A stretch of DNA of 64,000 nucleotides, from assembly GCF_037026715.1 (NCBI RefSeq), contig NZ_JBANCG010000006.1:1-64000 (forward strand), in the 5' to 3' direction. The position numbers and the translations under genes are program-made. The stretch comes from Breoghania sp037026715. GTDB taxonomy: Bacteria > Pseudomonadota > Alphaproteobacteria > Rhizobiales > Stappiaceae. The notes below the pieces were generated by a model that ran no database searches, was not told the origin of the DNA, and worked only from the letters and a program-made list of their open reading frames with translations. Positions 1 through 7,973 of the stretch are shown here, piece after piece (the stretch's first letter is position 1; every line of letters starts with the position of its first letter).

Positions 1-31
1 GCAAGAGCTCATTTTCGTCTCTCCCGAAGAG

Positions 32-63
32 GCTCAATCCCGTTCGTTTCCAACGGGTTGAGC
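32..63. repeat. Inverted repeat (hairpin)
   Basis: GCTCAATCCCGTT (32-44) pairs with AACGGGTTGAGC (52-63) around a 7-nt loop, with one bulged T. There is no T-run on either side, so an intrinsic terminator is not obvious. It lies beside the two 36-nt direct repeats and may belong to a feature that continues off the left edge. Confidence 0.55.
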
Positions 64-71
64 GCTCTCGC

Positions 72-173
72 AGGATAGCTGTTCAGAAAACGCAGGCCAA
101 CCGCAACATGAGAAGCGGCGTCCGGCTCTCGTTGCCTAGGATAGCTGCTCAGATAACGCGGGCCAACGGCAAC
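72..173. repeat. Two 36-nt direct repeats 30 nt apart
   Basis: Copy 1 (72-107) and copy 2 (138-173) both start AGGATAGCTG and end in GCAAC. By eye they match at 32 of 36 positions, with mismatches at the T/C, A/T, A/G and C/G sites. The 30-nt spacing and 36-nt length match type II CRISPR geometry, and the reverse complement starts GTTGC as many such repeats do. No third copy is found at the expected position 6-41, so this is not called an array. It lies just beyond the 3' end of the first AraC gene. Confidence 0.6.
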
Positions 174-215
174 CGTCCGTCGCGCGAAGAGGAGGATGAT
201 GTCATGGGGTCGACC

Positions 216-1103
216 TTAAGATGATTGGCGAGGACGGCGATAGCGGGCGGGCGTCTCGCCGGTTCGTTGCGAAAAGACACGCGTGAAATGGCTCTGGTCG
301 GCGAACCCGCAGGCAAGCGCTATTTCCGCCAGCGGGACATCGCTTTCAAGAAGCTCGCGCGCCTTCTTGATCCGGTATTCGGTGAGCCAACGGTGGGGCG
401 TGCGGCCAAAACTTCGGGTGAAGGCCTTTATGAAATAGCTGCGCGAGAGCCCGCAGGATCCGGCGAGTTGAGCGATTGAAATCGGCTTGTCGAAATGCGC
501 GACCATGTACTCAACGATGCGCTTTTCCTGCCACAGCGACAGCGTTCCCCGGCTTTCACGCGTGAGCTGCAGTCCGCCGTAGCGCCGTGTCAGGTGGGCG
601 AGCAGGGCCAGTCGCATTTGTTCCAGAAACAGCGGATGCGCGTTCGCAGGATCGCCAAGCGCGGGCAGGAGTGCCTGCGCGAGCCCCAGCATGACCTCAT
701 CCGTCGTCTCAGGTTCGGCGGACAGGACGCACAGGTTCGGTTGTCCTGCCTCCTCCACGAAGCGGTTCATTTGGGAAAACGGAATTCGAAAGCGAAGATT
801 GTCGAAGGCGGAGAGGTGATGGCATTGCCACTGCCGTCGCAAATCCGTGATCGCAAGGGCTGCAGCTGCGTGGCCGCCGTCGTAGACCAGTTCGCCGTCG
901 CGCCAGAGCCGGTGACGTCTGAAGGGGCGCAACTGGACAATGACGCTGAAGGCGTCCGATCGCGGAATGGGAGCCGCCTTTTCCAGGCTGCCGCCGTCAT
1001 GGCGGGTTCTGGTGACTTCGACATCGCCCAGATCGAGCGAAGCCGTCAGCGGTTCCAACTTGCGACGGGCTTGTGCCGCGCAGTCCGACAAGCGGGATTC
1101 CAT
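216..1103 (-). CDS. AraC-family transcriptional regulator (copy 1)
   Basis: A 295-residue predicted DNA-binding transcription regulator. The C-terminal ~100 residues carry the double helix-turn-helix of the AraC/XylS family: a first HTH around CGLSRSYFIKAF and a well-preserved second one, ACGFADQSHFTRVF followed by GETPARYR. The N-terminal ~190 residues are a ligand- or partner-sensing domain that I cannot assign. The ATG at 1103 follows a GGGGGA-like ribosome site. It is the first of three AraC-type genes in 3.4 kb; the second has the same strand and the same C-terminal organisation. The inducer is unknown. AraC-type identity is firm; the target genes are not. Confidence 0.9.
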   Translation of the reverse strand: MESRLSDCAAQARRKLEPLTASLDLGDVEVTRTRHDGGSLEKAAPIPRSDAFSVIVQLRPFRRHRLWRDGELVYDGGHAAAALAITDLRRQWQCHHLSAFDNLRFRIPFSQMNRFVEEAGQPNLCVLSAEPETTDEVMLGLAQALLPALGDPANAHPLFLEQMRLALLAHLTRRYGGLQLTRESRGTLSLWQEKRIVEYMVAHFDKPISIAQLAGSCGLSRSYFIKAFTRSFGRTPHRWLTEYRIKKARELLESDVPLAEIALACGFADQSHFTRVFSQRTGETPARYRRPRQSS

Positions 1104-1299
1104 AAGGATGTCCCCCGGTGCTTCATCAAGTGCAACGCCAATATCGTCGAATTTTAGGATTGGTTGATTGTAAGTTTTCTCGGGGGGAAGTCCAAAGGAA
1201 AAGCACGGCGCGCATGCTGCCGGCGGGCAGCGCTGCGCGCTTGGCTCGGGGTGTGCGGGAGCCGCGTTCCGGCTGGACGTCGGAGTTCGGCGGCGGAAT

Positions 1300-2205
1300 T
1301 CAAAGGCGCTGGCGGCGTCGCCATTGGCCGGGGGAGAGACCTTTGTCGCGCGAAAAATGTCGGGTGAAGTGGCTCTGGTCAGTGAAGCCGCAGGCGTGGG
1401 CTATGCCCTTTAGCGGCATATCGGTGTGGAGCAGGAGGTCGCACGCCTTCTCGATCCGCAACTCGCGATGCCGTTGACTGGGCGTCCTGCCGGTGCTGTC
1501 CCGAAAGGCCTTGAGGAAAACGCGGGGCGAGAGGCTGCAGGCATTGGCCAGGTCCTCGATGGAGACCGAGCCTGCGAGGTCGCAGGCCATCATGTCGACC
1601 ACGCGGTCGCAGCTCTCGCGCGACAGACGCTGCGTGGCGATGTGCGAGGTGATGCGGCCCTCGCCGTACTGACGCACGAGATGGATGCCGATGGCTGTGG
1701 AGAGCTGGTTGATCAGAAGCGCGTTTCCGGTTTTGGAATCGCTCTGGGCGCAGAAGAGAGCACGGGTCAGCCCGAAGAGGACCGGATCGTGGTCCCACTG
1801 GCCCTGCTTCAGGCCGTGGATTCCGGCCGCATCGGCGCCGGCGGCGATCCGCTCAAGGCCGCCCATGCCGATTTCCATAAGGTTGAAATCGAAGGCCCCC
1901 GATATGTCGGCCTTGTAGTCCTGCGCGAAGCTGCGGCTATAGACGCTGCCGGCCGCAAAGATCTGCTCGCTCCTGCGTCGACCGTCATGGATCACCCGCC
2001 TGTGGCCGCCGGTGGTGGACACGCCGATCAGGTACCCCCGGTCGCAGGCCGGCGTTCTCACCTGGCCGAGCTGCTGGGATGAAGACCCCTTCTGCAGGAA
2101 CTTGATATTGGCGGCCAGCGCACTGTTGTCCCTATTCAGCTTCGACAGGGGACATCCGAGATCATCGAAATGCGGGGCTGTTTCGGTTCGCGTATCGTTC
2201 GACAT
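1300..2205 (-). CDS. AraC-family transcriptional regulator (copy 2)
   Basis: A predicted AraC/XylS-type regulator of 301 residues when started at the ATG at 2205, which has a GAGAG site upstream. An in-frame extension to 2271 exists but has low-quality sequence. The C-terminal domain has both HTHs: ACSLSPRVFLKAF and the canonical second motif ACGFTDQSHFTRHF. It resembles copy 1 in its domain plan but is diverged in the N-terminal domain. It is divergent from copy 3, with a ~460-nt shared upstream region. The most likely targets are itself or neighbouring genes, which is inference. Confidence 0.88.
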   Translation of the reverse strand: MSNDTRTETAPHFDDLGCPLSKLNRDNSALAANIKFLQKGSSSQQLGQVRTPACDRGYLIGVSTTGGHRRVIHDGRRRSEQIFAAGSVYSRSFAQDYKADISGAFDFNLMEIGMGGLERIAAGADAAGIHGLKQGQWDHDPVLFGLTRALFCAQSDSKTGNALLINQLSTAIGIHLVRQYGEGRITSHIATQRLSRESCDRVVDMMACDLAGSVSIEDLANACSLSPRVFLKAFRDSTGRTPSQRHRELRIEKACDLLLHTDMPLKGIAHACGFTDQSHFTRHFSRDKGLSPGQWRRRQRL

Positions 2206-2666
2206 GTGCCACTCTCGCAAGTTCGGCCCCCCTCGGTATTCGGCGCGAACGCTGTGGGGCGGCATCGACAAGGACGGCGCGGCGACGGCCGTCTAACAGC
2301 ATCAGGATGGCTGCGACAGTTTGTCCGTTCTATTCTAATAGTCTCCTGTTTTGCATCCGGTGGTCCCTATTGTGCGGGCCAGGCGCGGTGTCCGGAGACG
2401 TTTCACGCGTTGATCCCGCGCGGCCGCCGGCGGAAATCTGCAGGGATCTGCGGCACGCTCGTGGTCGGCAGTCGCGTCGGAGGGCTCTCCCTGCAAAGGG
2501 TGGATCGTGCTGGATTGTTCATTGGACAGGATGCTTTTGTACAATATTGAGCCGTTCGTTCTTCTAGGCTGGACGCTCCGGCTGAAGAGTAACTTCGGCC
2601 GCCAAAAGCGTGCGATGGATGGGGACGTGCGTCCATTCGCGTTCCGCCGCAGCCCGGACCGGGAGA
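2206..2666. promoter_or_regulatory. Divergent intergenic region between AraC genes
   Basis: About 460 nt between the divergent AraC copies 2 and 3. Reading frames cross it but none has convincing protein-like composition, so I see no gene here. It should hold both promoters. An A/T-rich patch (about 2325-2350, TTCTATTCTAATAGTC) is the least GC-rich stretch and the most promoter-like, but no clean -35/-10 pair stands out. Confidence 0.35.
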
Positions 2667-3623
2667 ATGAACTTGCAGCGGGAGAATGATTTTTCCGACC
2701 ATCTGGGGAACTGTTTTGGACTTCCCCGCGCGCTGCATGTCGGCCTGGCCCCGGTAGGGGGCGCGCGCTTTTCGGCAACGCGCCTGCTTGGTCACGCGAG
2801 CCATGCGCAGTCCCGTCTCGTCGCCATTCCGCCGCTCGATGCCTACCTGCTCACGCTCTACCTTGCCGATACCGAGCATTGCGACGTCGGCCCCGACGGT
2901 CGCGAGACGGAAATCCGCCGCTATCGCCGGGGCTCGATGTGTCTGATCGATCTTGCCGGAGGGGCGTCGATCCGGCTTTTCCGGCCGATAGATGCGATTT
3001 GCTTCTACATGCCGCGCGCGCTCTTCGACGAGATCGGGCAGAGGTTTGAAACGCCGCTGCCGGCCGGGCTCAGGTGTCTTCGCGGCATTCCCGACAGGGT
3101 GGTCTGGAATATCGGCAATGCCCTGTGTTCCGAGATCGAGCGTGCCGAGAGCGAGCACGATGGAAAGGCCGGTTTGAAGCCGCCCAATTTGCAGATGATC
3201 GGCCATGTGGCGATCGCCGTGTGCAGCCATCTGATGCAGACCTACGCGGCACAGGGCGAAGCTGACGGCACGCCGCCGGAATATCTCGGCCCCTTCCAGG
3301 AAAAGGCGGTCGTGGAATATCTCGCGGATCACTTCGCCGAAGCCGTGGCGTCGCCAGATCTGGCAGCCGAGCTGGTGGGCGATCTCGCGGCGCTTTGCGA
3401 TCTGTCGCGCGAGCATTTCCTCCATCGCTTCCGCAACACGACAGGGCGCACGCTGGAGCGATGGATGGAGGAGTTTCACCTGGGCAAGGCGCGCGAAATC
3501 TTGGCCCGGGGCGGCGGTCCTATTGCCGAGGTGATTAGGGCATGCGGACTTAAGGATGAGCCCCGCATCCGCGAGGCGCTGGCTCTGGCGCATGCTGGCG
3601 TCACTCCGCCGACGCTCAACTGA
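2667..3623 (+). CDS. AraC-like regulator with degenerate second HTH (copy 3)
   Basis: About 318 residues if started at the ATG at 2667; in-frame GTG 2610 and ATG 2619 are alternatives, and the site GGGAG sits unusually close to 2667. The first HTH is clear (DLAALCDLSREHFLHRFRN, then TTGRTLERWMEE). Where the second AraC motif (GFxDQSHFxRxF) should be, the protein reads ACGLKDEPRIREALALAHAG, so the second recognition helix is not preserved. The N-terminal domain is unlike a textbook sensor. It is divergent from copy 2. It could be a regulator with altered DNA binding or one losing function. The hydrolase gene starts 175 nt downstream on the same strand and may be its target. Confidence 0.8.
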   Translation: MNLQRENDFSDHLGNCFGLPRALHVGLAPVGGARFSATRLLGHASHAQSRLVAIPPLDAYLLTLYLADTEHCDVGPDGRETEIRRYRRGSMCLIDLAGGASIRLFRPIDAICFYMPRALFDEIGQRFETPLPAGLRCLRGIPDRVVWNIGNALCSEIERAESEHDGKAGLKPPNLQMIGHVAIAVCSHLMQTYAAQGEADGTPPEYLGPFQEKAVVEYLADHFAEAVASPDLAAELVGDLAALCDLSREHFLHRFRNTTGRTLERWMEEFHLGKAREILARGGGPIAEVIRACGLKDEPRIREALALAHAGVTPPTLN

Positions 3624-3798
3624 GCCGGGCGCTGTCGGCAATTCCCCTTCGCCGCGACCTTTCGGCGAAACATCTCCCGGACGAATTTCACGACCGGCGC
3701 ATCAAACGTTCAAAACGCGCCACTTGCCGACAAGAAACACGGACGGCGACCTGACACTGTCGGGCATCACTTGAGCCCGCAACAGCAAAGGCCCGACC

Positions 3799-4455
3799 AT
3801 GTCCCTCGATGCGACGCCCACCCCCGCGACTTCGCTCATTTCCCCGCCGGACCACACCCTGATCATGATCGACTTCCAGTCGCAGATGTCGTTCGCGACC
3901 AAGTCAATCGACGCCGTGCTCCTGCGCAACAACGCCGCGCTCGTCGCCAATGCCGCCGCCGGGTTCAAGGTCTCCACCATCCTGACCACGGTCGCGGAGA
4001 AGACCTTCTCCGGACCGATGTACGAGGAGATCACCGACGCCTTTCCGGGCAAGGCGCTCATCGACCGCACGTCCATGAACACCTGGGAGGATGCTGTGGT
4101 GATCGACGAGGTCAACGCGATCGGCAAGAAGCGGCTGGTTCTGTGCGGGCTGTGGACGAGCGTCTGCATCGTCGGCCCGGCGCTGTCGGCGCTTGAGCAG
4201 GGGTTCGAGGTCTACGTCATCGCCGATGCCTGCGGCGACGTCTCCGACGAGGCGCACGAGCGGGCCATGGAGCGCATGATCCAGGCCGGTGCCCGGCCGA
4301 TGACCGCGCTTCAATACATCCTCGAGCTTCAGCGCGACTGGGCCAGGGTGGAGACCTACGACATGACCACGGGCTTCGCGAAGAAGTTCGGCGGCGCCTA
4401 CGGGCTGGGCATCATCTACGCCAAGCAGATGTTCGGGGCCTCCGAAAGCCACTGA
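3799..4455 (+). CDS. Isochorismatase-like cysteine hydrolase (YcaC type)
   Basis: A 218-residue protein of the isochorismatase-like hydrolase superfamily, which uses a Cys-Asp based triad to hydrolyse amide or related bonds. The catalytic Asp is likely Asp25 in IMIDFQ and the nucleophile Cys123 in LWTSVCIVGPA. The rest of the sequence (VIADACGDVS, RMIQAGARPMTALQYILELQRDW) fits the YcaC-like branch, whose true substrate is unsettled. The ATG follows AAAGG. Next come a XapX protein and an amidohydrolase on the same strand. A shared catabolic or detoxification role is inferred from that order. Confidence 0.88.
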   Translation: MSLDATPTPATSLISPPDHTLIMIDFQSQMSFATKSIDAVLLRNNAALVANAAAGFKVSTILTTVAEKTFSGPMYEEITDAFPGKALIDRTSMNTWEDAVVIDEVNAIGKKRLVLCGLWTSVCIVGPALSALEQGFEVYVIADACGDVSDEAHERAMERMIQAGARPMTALQYILELQRDWARVETYDMTTGFAKKFGGAYGLGIIYAKQMFGASESH

Positions 4456-4522
4456 GCGGGCACCCGCGCGCATCCGTGCCTTGCGCGGATGCGCCTTCCT
4501 CCATTCGAACGGAGCGATGGCC

Positions 4523-4810
4523 ATGAAGCTCTATCTTCTTTCCCTTCTCGTCGGCGTGCTGGTCGGGGCGATCTACGGCCTCCTCAACGTGCGCTCGCCC
4601 GCGCCGCCGGTCGTGGCCCTCATCGGCCTTCTCGGCATCCTGATCGGCGAACAGGCGGTGCCGCTCGCCCGCCGCGTCATGGCCGGCGAGCCGGTCTCCG
4701 TCTCCTGGCTGACGAGCCAGTGCGTGCCGCACATGTTCGGCCATCTGCCCGGCGGGAGACGGCTCGCGCACCGGCCGGACGACGCGGCCAATCGCCCACA
4801 CGAGGGATGA
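4523..4810 (+). CDS. XapX domain membrane protein
   Basis: A small inner-membrane protein of 95 residues. The first ~50 residues match the XapX domain: MKLYLLSLLVGVLVGAIYGL, then NVRSPAPPVVALIGLLGILIGEQ, which are two hydrophobic segments around an RSPAPP turn. I chose the ATG at 4523 because GGAG lies 8 nt upstream; the ATG at 4517 is too close to it. XapX function is not established, although the name comes from a gene linked to xanthosine use in E. coli. The C-terminal half is polar, and its stop codon falls inside a 28-bp tandem repeat. Confidence 0.85.
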   Translation: MKLYLLSLLVGVLVGAIYGLLNVRSPAPPVVALIGLLGILIGEQAVPLARRVMAGEPVSVSWLTSQCVPHMFGHLPGGRRLAHRPDDAANRPHEG

Positions 4811-4836
4811 CGCGGCCACGCGTCCACACGAGGGAT
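4781..4836. repeat. Tandem 28-bp repeat, two copies
   Basis: Two adjacent 28-nt units, 4781-4808 and 4809-4836, each starting GACGCGGCCA and ending CACACGAGGGAT, with three mismatches. The first copy overlaps the XapX stop codon (4808-4810). Function unknown; probably a local duplication. Confidence 0.8.
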
Positions 4837-4892
4837 GATGGCGAGGGCTGAAGGCGCTTCGGCGCATCCGGGCAGAAACAAGGATCAACCGC

Positions 4893-6779
4893 ATGTCTGT
4901 CGATACCATCCTCCACAATGCGCGCGTCACGACGCTGGACCACACGAAGCCGACAGCCTCCGCGCTCGCCATTCGCGATGGCCGGTTCGCCGCCGTCGGC
5001 ACCGACCGGGAGATCCTGGCCCTTGCCGGGCCCGAAACACGCGTCATCGACGGCAAGGGCCGGAGCGTCCTGCCGGGGCTCATCGACAATCATACCCACG
5101 TCGTGCGCGGCGGTCTCAACTTCAACATGGAGCTGCGCTGGGACGGCGTGCGCTCGCTGGCCGATGCGATGGCCATGCTGAAGCGGCAGGTGGAGATCAC
5201 GCCGCCGCCGCAATGGGTGCGGGTGGTGGGCGGCTTCACCGAGCACCAGTTCGCCGAAAAGCGCCTGCCGACGCTGGAGGAGATCAACGCGGTCGCGCCC
5301 GACACGCCGGTGTTCCTGCTGCATCTCTATGATCGGGCTCTGCTGAACGCCGCTGCCCTGCGCGCGGTGGGCTACACCAAGGACACGCCCAATCCGCCGG
5401 GTGCGGAAATCCAGCGCGATGCGGCGGGCAACCCGACCGGCCTGCTGCTCGCCAAGCCCAATGCCGGCCTTCTCTACGCGACGCTCGCCAAGGGGCCGAA
5501 GCTTCCGGTCGAATACCAGGTCAATTCCACCCGCCACTTCATGCGCGAACTGAACCGGCTGGGCGTGACCAGCGTCATCGATGCCGGCGGCGGGTTCCAG
5601 AACTATCCCGATGACTATGCCGTCATCCAGGAACTGGCCGATGCCGGCCAGATGACCGTGCGCCTCGCCTACAACCTCTTCACCCAGAAGCCCAAGGAGG
5701 AAAAGGAGGACTTCCTCAACTGGACCTCCTCGGTGAAATACAAGCAGGGCACCGACTATTTCCGCCACAACGGCGCCGGCGAGATGCTGGTGTTCTCCGC
5801 CGCCGATTTCGAGGATTTTCGCCAGCCGCGCCCGGACATGGCGCCGGAGATGGAGGGCGAGCTCGAAGAGGTCGTGCGCGTGCTGGCCGAAAACCGCTGG
5901 CCGTGGCGGCTGCACGCCACCTATGACGAAACCATCTCGCGCGCCCTCGACGTGTTCGAGAAGGTCAATGAGGACATTCCGCTTGAAGGCCTCAACTGGT
6001 TCTTCGACCATGCGGAGACGATCTCGGACCGCTCCATCGACCGGATCGCGGCGCTCGGCGGCGGTGTCGCCGTGCAGCACCGCATGGCCTATCAGGGCGA
6101 GTATTTCGTCGAGCGCTACGGACTGGAGGCGGCCGGGGCGACGCCGCCGATCGCGAAGATGCTCGATCGCGGACTGAAGGTTTCCGCCGGTACGGACGCG
6201 ACCCGCGTCGCCTCCTACAACCCGTGGGTCTCGCTCGCCTGGATGATCACCGGGCGCACCGTCGGCGGGCTTCGCATCTATCCCGAGCGCAATTGCCTCG
6301 ACCGGGAAACGGCGCTGCGCATGTGGAGCGAGAACGGCACCTGGTTTTCCAACGAGGAGGGGCTGAAGGGGCGGATCGAGGCGGGCCAGCTCGCCGACCT
6401 GATCGTGCCGAGCAAGGACTTCTTCGCCTGCCCGGAGGCCGATATTTCCGACCTCACCTCCGATCTGACGATGGTCGGCGGCAAGGTGGTCTATGGCGCC
6501 GGCGACTTCGCCGCGCTCGACGACACCCCGTTGCCGCCCGCCATGCCGGACTGGTCGCCGGTCCGGAGCTTCAGGGGATACGGCGCGTGGGGGGCCTCAG
6601 ACGATTTCCGGGCCGAGGCGGTCGCGCCCGATGCTGTCAGCTTCACCGCCGGCTGCGGCTGTTCCTCCGCCTGCCTGGTGCACGGCCACGACCACGCCCG
6701 GGCCTGGTCGTCGGATGCGCCGGTCTCTGACGTCAAGAGCTTCTGGGGCGCGCTCGGCTGCGCCTGCTGGGCGGTGTGA
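4893..6779 (+). CDS. Amidohydrolase (YtcJ-like) with Cys/His-rich C-terminal tail
   Basis: A 628-residue metal-dependent hydrolase of the amidohydrolase superfamily (amidohydrolase_3/YtcJ-like). The N-terminus is typical (MSVDTILHNARVTTLD, then VLPGLIDNHTHV, whose HTH is the metal-binding pair). Later come further metal and active-site elements: FFDHAETIS, VQHRMAYQGEYF and KVSAGTDATRVASYNPW. The catalytic domain ends near residue 570. The last ~45 residues are unusual: AGCGCSSACLVHGHDHARAW and finally FWGALGCACWAV, with seven Cys and three His. The substrate is unknown. It follows the isochorismatase-like and XapX genes on the same strand. Confidence 0.87.
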   Translation: MSVDTILHNARVTTLDHTKPTASALAIRDGRFAAVGTDREILALAGPETRVIDGKGRSVLPGLIDNHTHVVRGGLNFNMELRWDGVRSLADAMAMLKRQVEITPPPQWVRVVGGFTEHQFAEKRLPTLEEINAVAPDTPVFLLHLYDRALLNAAALRAVGYTKDTPNPPGAEIQRDAAGNPTGLLLAKPNAGLLYATLAKGPKLPVEYQVNSTRHFMRELNRLGVTSVIDAGGGFQNYPDDYAVIQELADAGQMTVRLAYNLFTQKPKEEKEDFLNWTSSVKYKQGTDYFRHNGAGEMLVFSAADFEDFRQPRPDMAPEMEGELEEVVRVLAENRWPWRLHATYDETISRALDVFEKVNEDIPLEGLNWFFDHAETISDRSIDRIAALGGGVAVQHRMAYQGEYFVERYGLEAAGATPPIAKMLDRGLKVSAGTDATRVASYNPWVSLAWMITGRTVGGLRIYPERNCLDRETALRMWSENGTWFSNEEGLKGRIEAGQLADLIVPSKDFFACPEADISDLTSDLTMVGGKVVYGAGDFAALDDTPLPPAMPDWSPVRSFRGYGAWGASDDFRAEAVAPDAVSFTAGCGCSSACLVHGHDHARAWSSDAPVSDVKSFWGALGCACWAV

Positions 6780-6907
6780 GGTTGGCGGCGGCGTTCAAAA
6801 TTGGAGCCTAAGCGACAAGAGACCGGGGCGGTGCCGTTGCTAGGCTCCCCGGGCGGACCGGACGACCCGCTCGCGTCGTCCTTCATTTTTCGTTCGCGGA
6901 GCCGTCG

Positions 6908-7879
6908 ATGACCAATGAAACATTTTTCCCCATGTCCCGCCGGCAAACGTTGATCGCCGGTGCAAGCCTTTCGGCCGCACTGGCGATGCCAGCCTTCGCG
7001 GCAAATTCCATCAGCGCAAGCTCACCCACAGGAGACGTTGAAATGGCTCAGGATTTCGTGACTACCCCGGATGGCGTGGAAATTTTCTACAAGGACTGGG
7101 GCCCGAAGGACGCTCAGCCCATCGTCTTCCACCACGGCTGGCCGCTGTCGGCCGACGACTGGGATCCCCAGATGCTCTTCTTCGTGCAGAAGGGCTACCG
7201 CGTCATCGCGCACGACCGGCGCGGCCATGGCCGTTCCACCCAGGTCAGCGACGGGCACGACATGGACCACTACGCCGCCGACGTCGCGGCGATGATGGAC
7301 AAGCTCGACCTGCGCAACTCCGTTCATATCGGTCATTCGACCGGCGGCGGCGAGGCGGTGGCCTATGTGGCGCGCAAGGGCCAGGATAGGGCGACGAAGC
7401 TGTTGATTCTGGGCGCGGTTCCCCCGCTCATGGTGAAGACCGACGCCAATCCCGGCGGGTTGCCGATCGAGGTCTTCGACGGCTTTCGCGCGACGCTCGC
7501 GGCCAACCGGGCGCAGTTCTATATCGATATCCCGGCCGGCCCCTTCTACGGGTTCAACCGCGAAGGCGCGACGGTCATCGAGGGGCACATCAACAACTGG
7601 TGGCGCCAGGGCATGATGGGAGGTGCCAAGGCCCATTACGACGGCATCAAGGCCTTCTCGGAAACTGATTTCACCGAGGACCTCAAGAAGATCGAGATCC
7701 CGACGCTGGTGATGCACGGCGATGACGACCAGATCGTGCCCTTCGCCGATTCCGCGCCCCTCGCGGCCAAGCTGCTGAAGAACGGCACGCTCAAGGTCTA
7801 CGAGGGATATCCGCACGGCTTCATGACGATCTATCCCGACGAGATCAACGCCGACATGCTGGCCTTCATCGAGAGCTGA
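6908..7879 (+). CDS. Tat-exported alpha/beta hydrolase (non-heme chloroperoxidase-like)
   Basis: A 323-residue alpha/beta-hydrolase. The N-terminus has a twin-arginine signal (SRRQTLIAGASLSAALAMPA), so export to the periplasm in folded form is predicted. The mature part resembles non-heme haloperoxidases and esterases of the arylesterase type: HGWPLSADDWDPQM (oxyanion region), nucleophile elbow GHSTGG, acid in MHGDDDQIVPF, and His in YPHGFM. An internal ATG at about 7043 (MAQDFVTTPDG) marks where cytosolic homologues would start, so the Tat leader appears to have been added. Chemistry could be ester hydrolysis or perhydrolysis. Confidence 0.88.
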   Translation: MTNETFFPMSRRQTLIAGASLSAALAMPAFAANSISASSPTGDVEMAQDFVTTPDGVEIFYKDWGPKDAQPIVFHHGWPLSADDWDPQMLFFVQKGYRVIAHDRRGHGRSTQVSDGHDMDHYAADVAAMMDKLDLRNSVHIGHSTGGGEAVAYVARKGQDRATKLLILGAVPPLMVKTDANPGGLPIEVFDGFRATLAANRAQFYIDIPAGPFYGFNREGATVIEGHINNWWRQGMMGGAKAHYDGIKAFSETDFTEDLKKIEIPTLVMHGDDDQIVPFADSAPLAAKLLKNGTLKVYEGYPHGFMTIYPDEINADMLAFIES

Positions 7880-7902
7880 TCACGGCAGACGCCGCAATCG
7901 CC

Positions 7903-7930
7903 CGGCACCGCTTCCCCGGCACCGCTTCTC
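7903..7930. repeat. Short tandem repeat, two 14-nt copies
   Basis: CGGCACCGCTTCCC (7903-7916) is followed directly by CGGCACCGCTTCTC (7917-7930), one mismatch. Together with the downstream ATCGGTGCCGG this also forms a long hairpin that could slow transcription out of the upstream hydrolase gene. No T-run is present. Confidence 0.5.
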
Positions 7931-7973
7931 CGGTATTCGGGGATCGGTGCCGGGCCGACGCCGGAAACAGACC

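Noticed and set aside
72..173. Calling the two 36-nt repeats a CRISPR array
   Set aside because: Only two copies, no third at the expected spacing, and no cas gene in view.
2403..3641. A 412-residue minus-strand frame across AraC copy 3
   Set aside because: Its composition is that of a reverse frame, while the plus strand has the clear HTH.
4677..6080. A 467-residue minus-strand frame under the amidohydrolase
   Set aside because: Shadow of a conserved gene; no ribosome site or domain.
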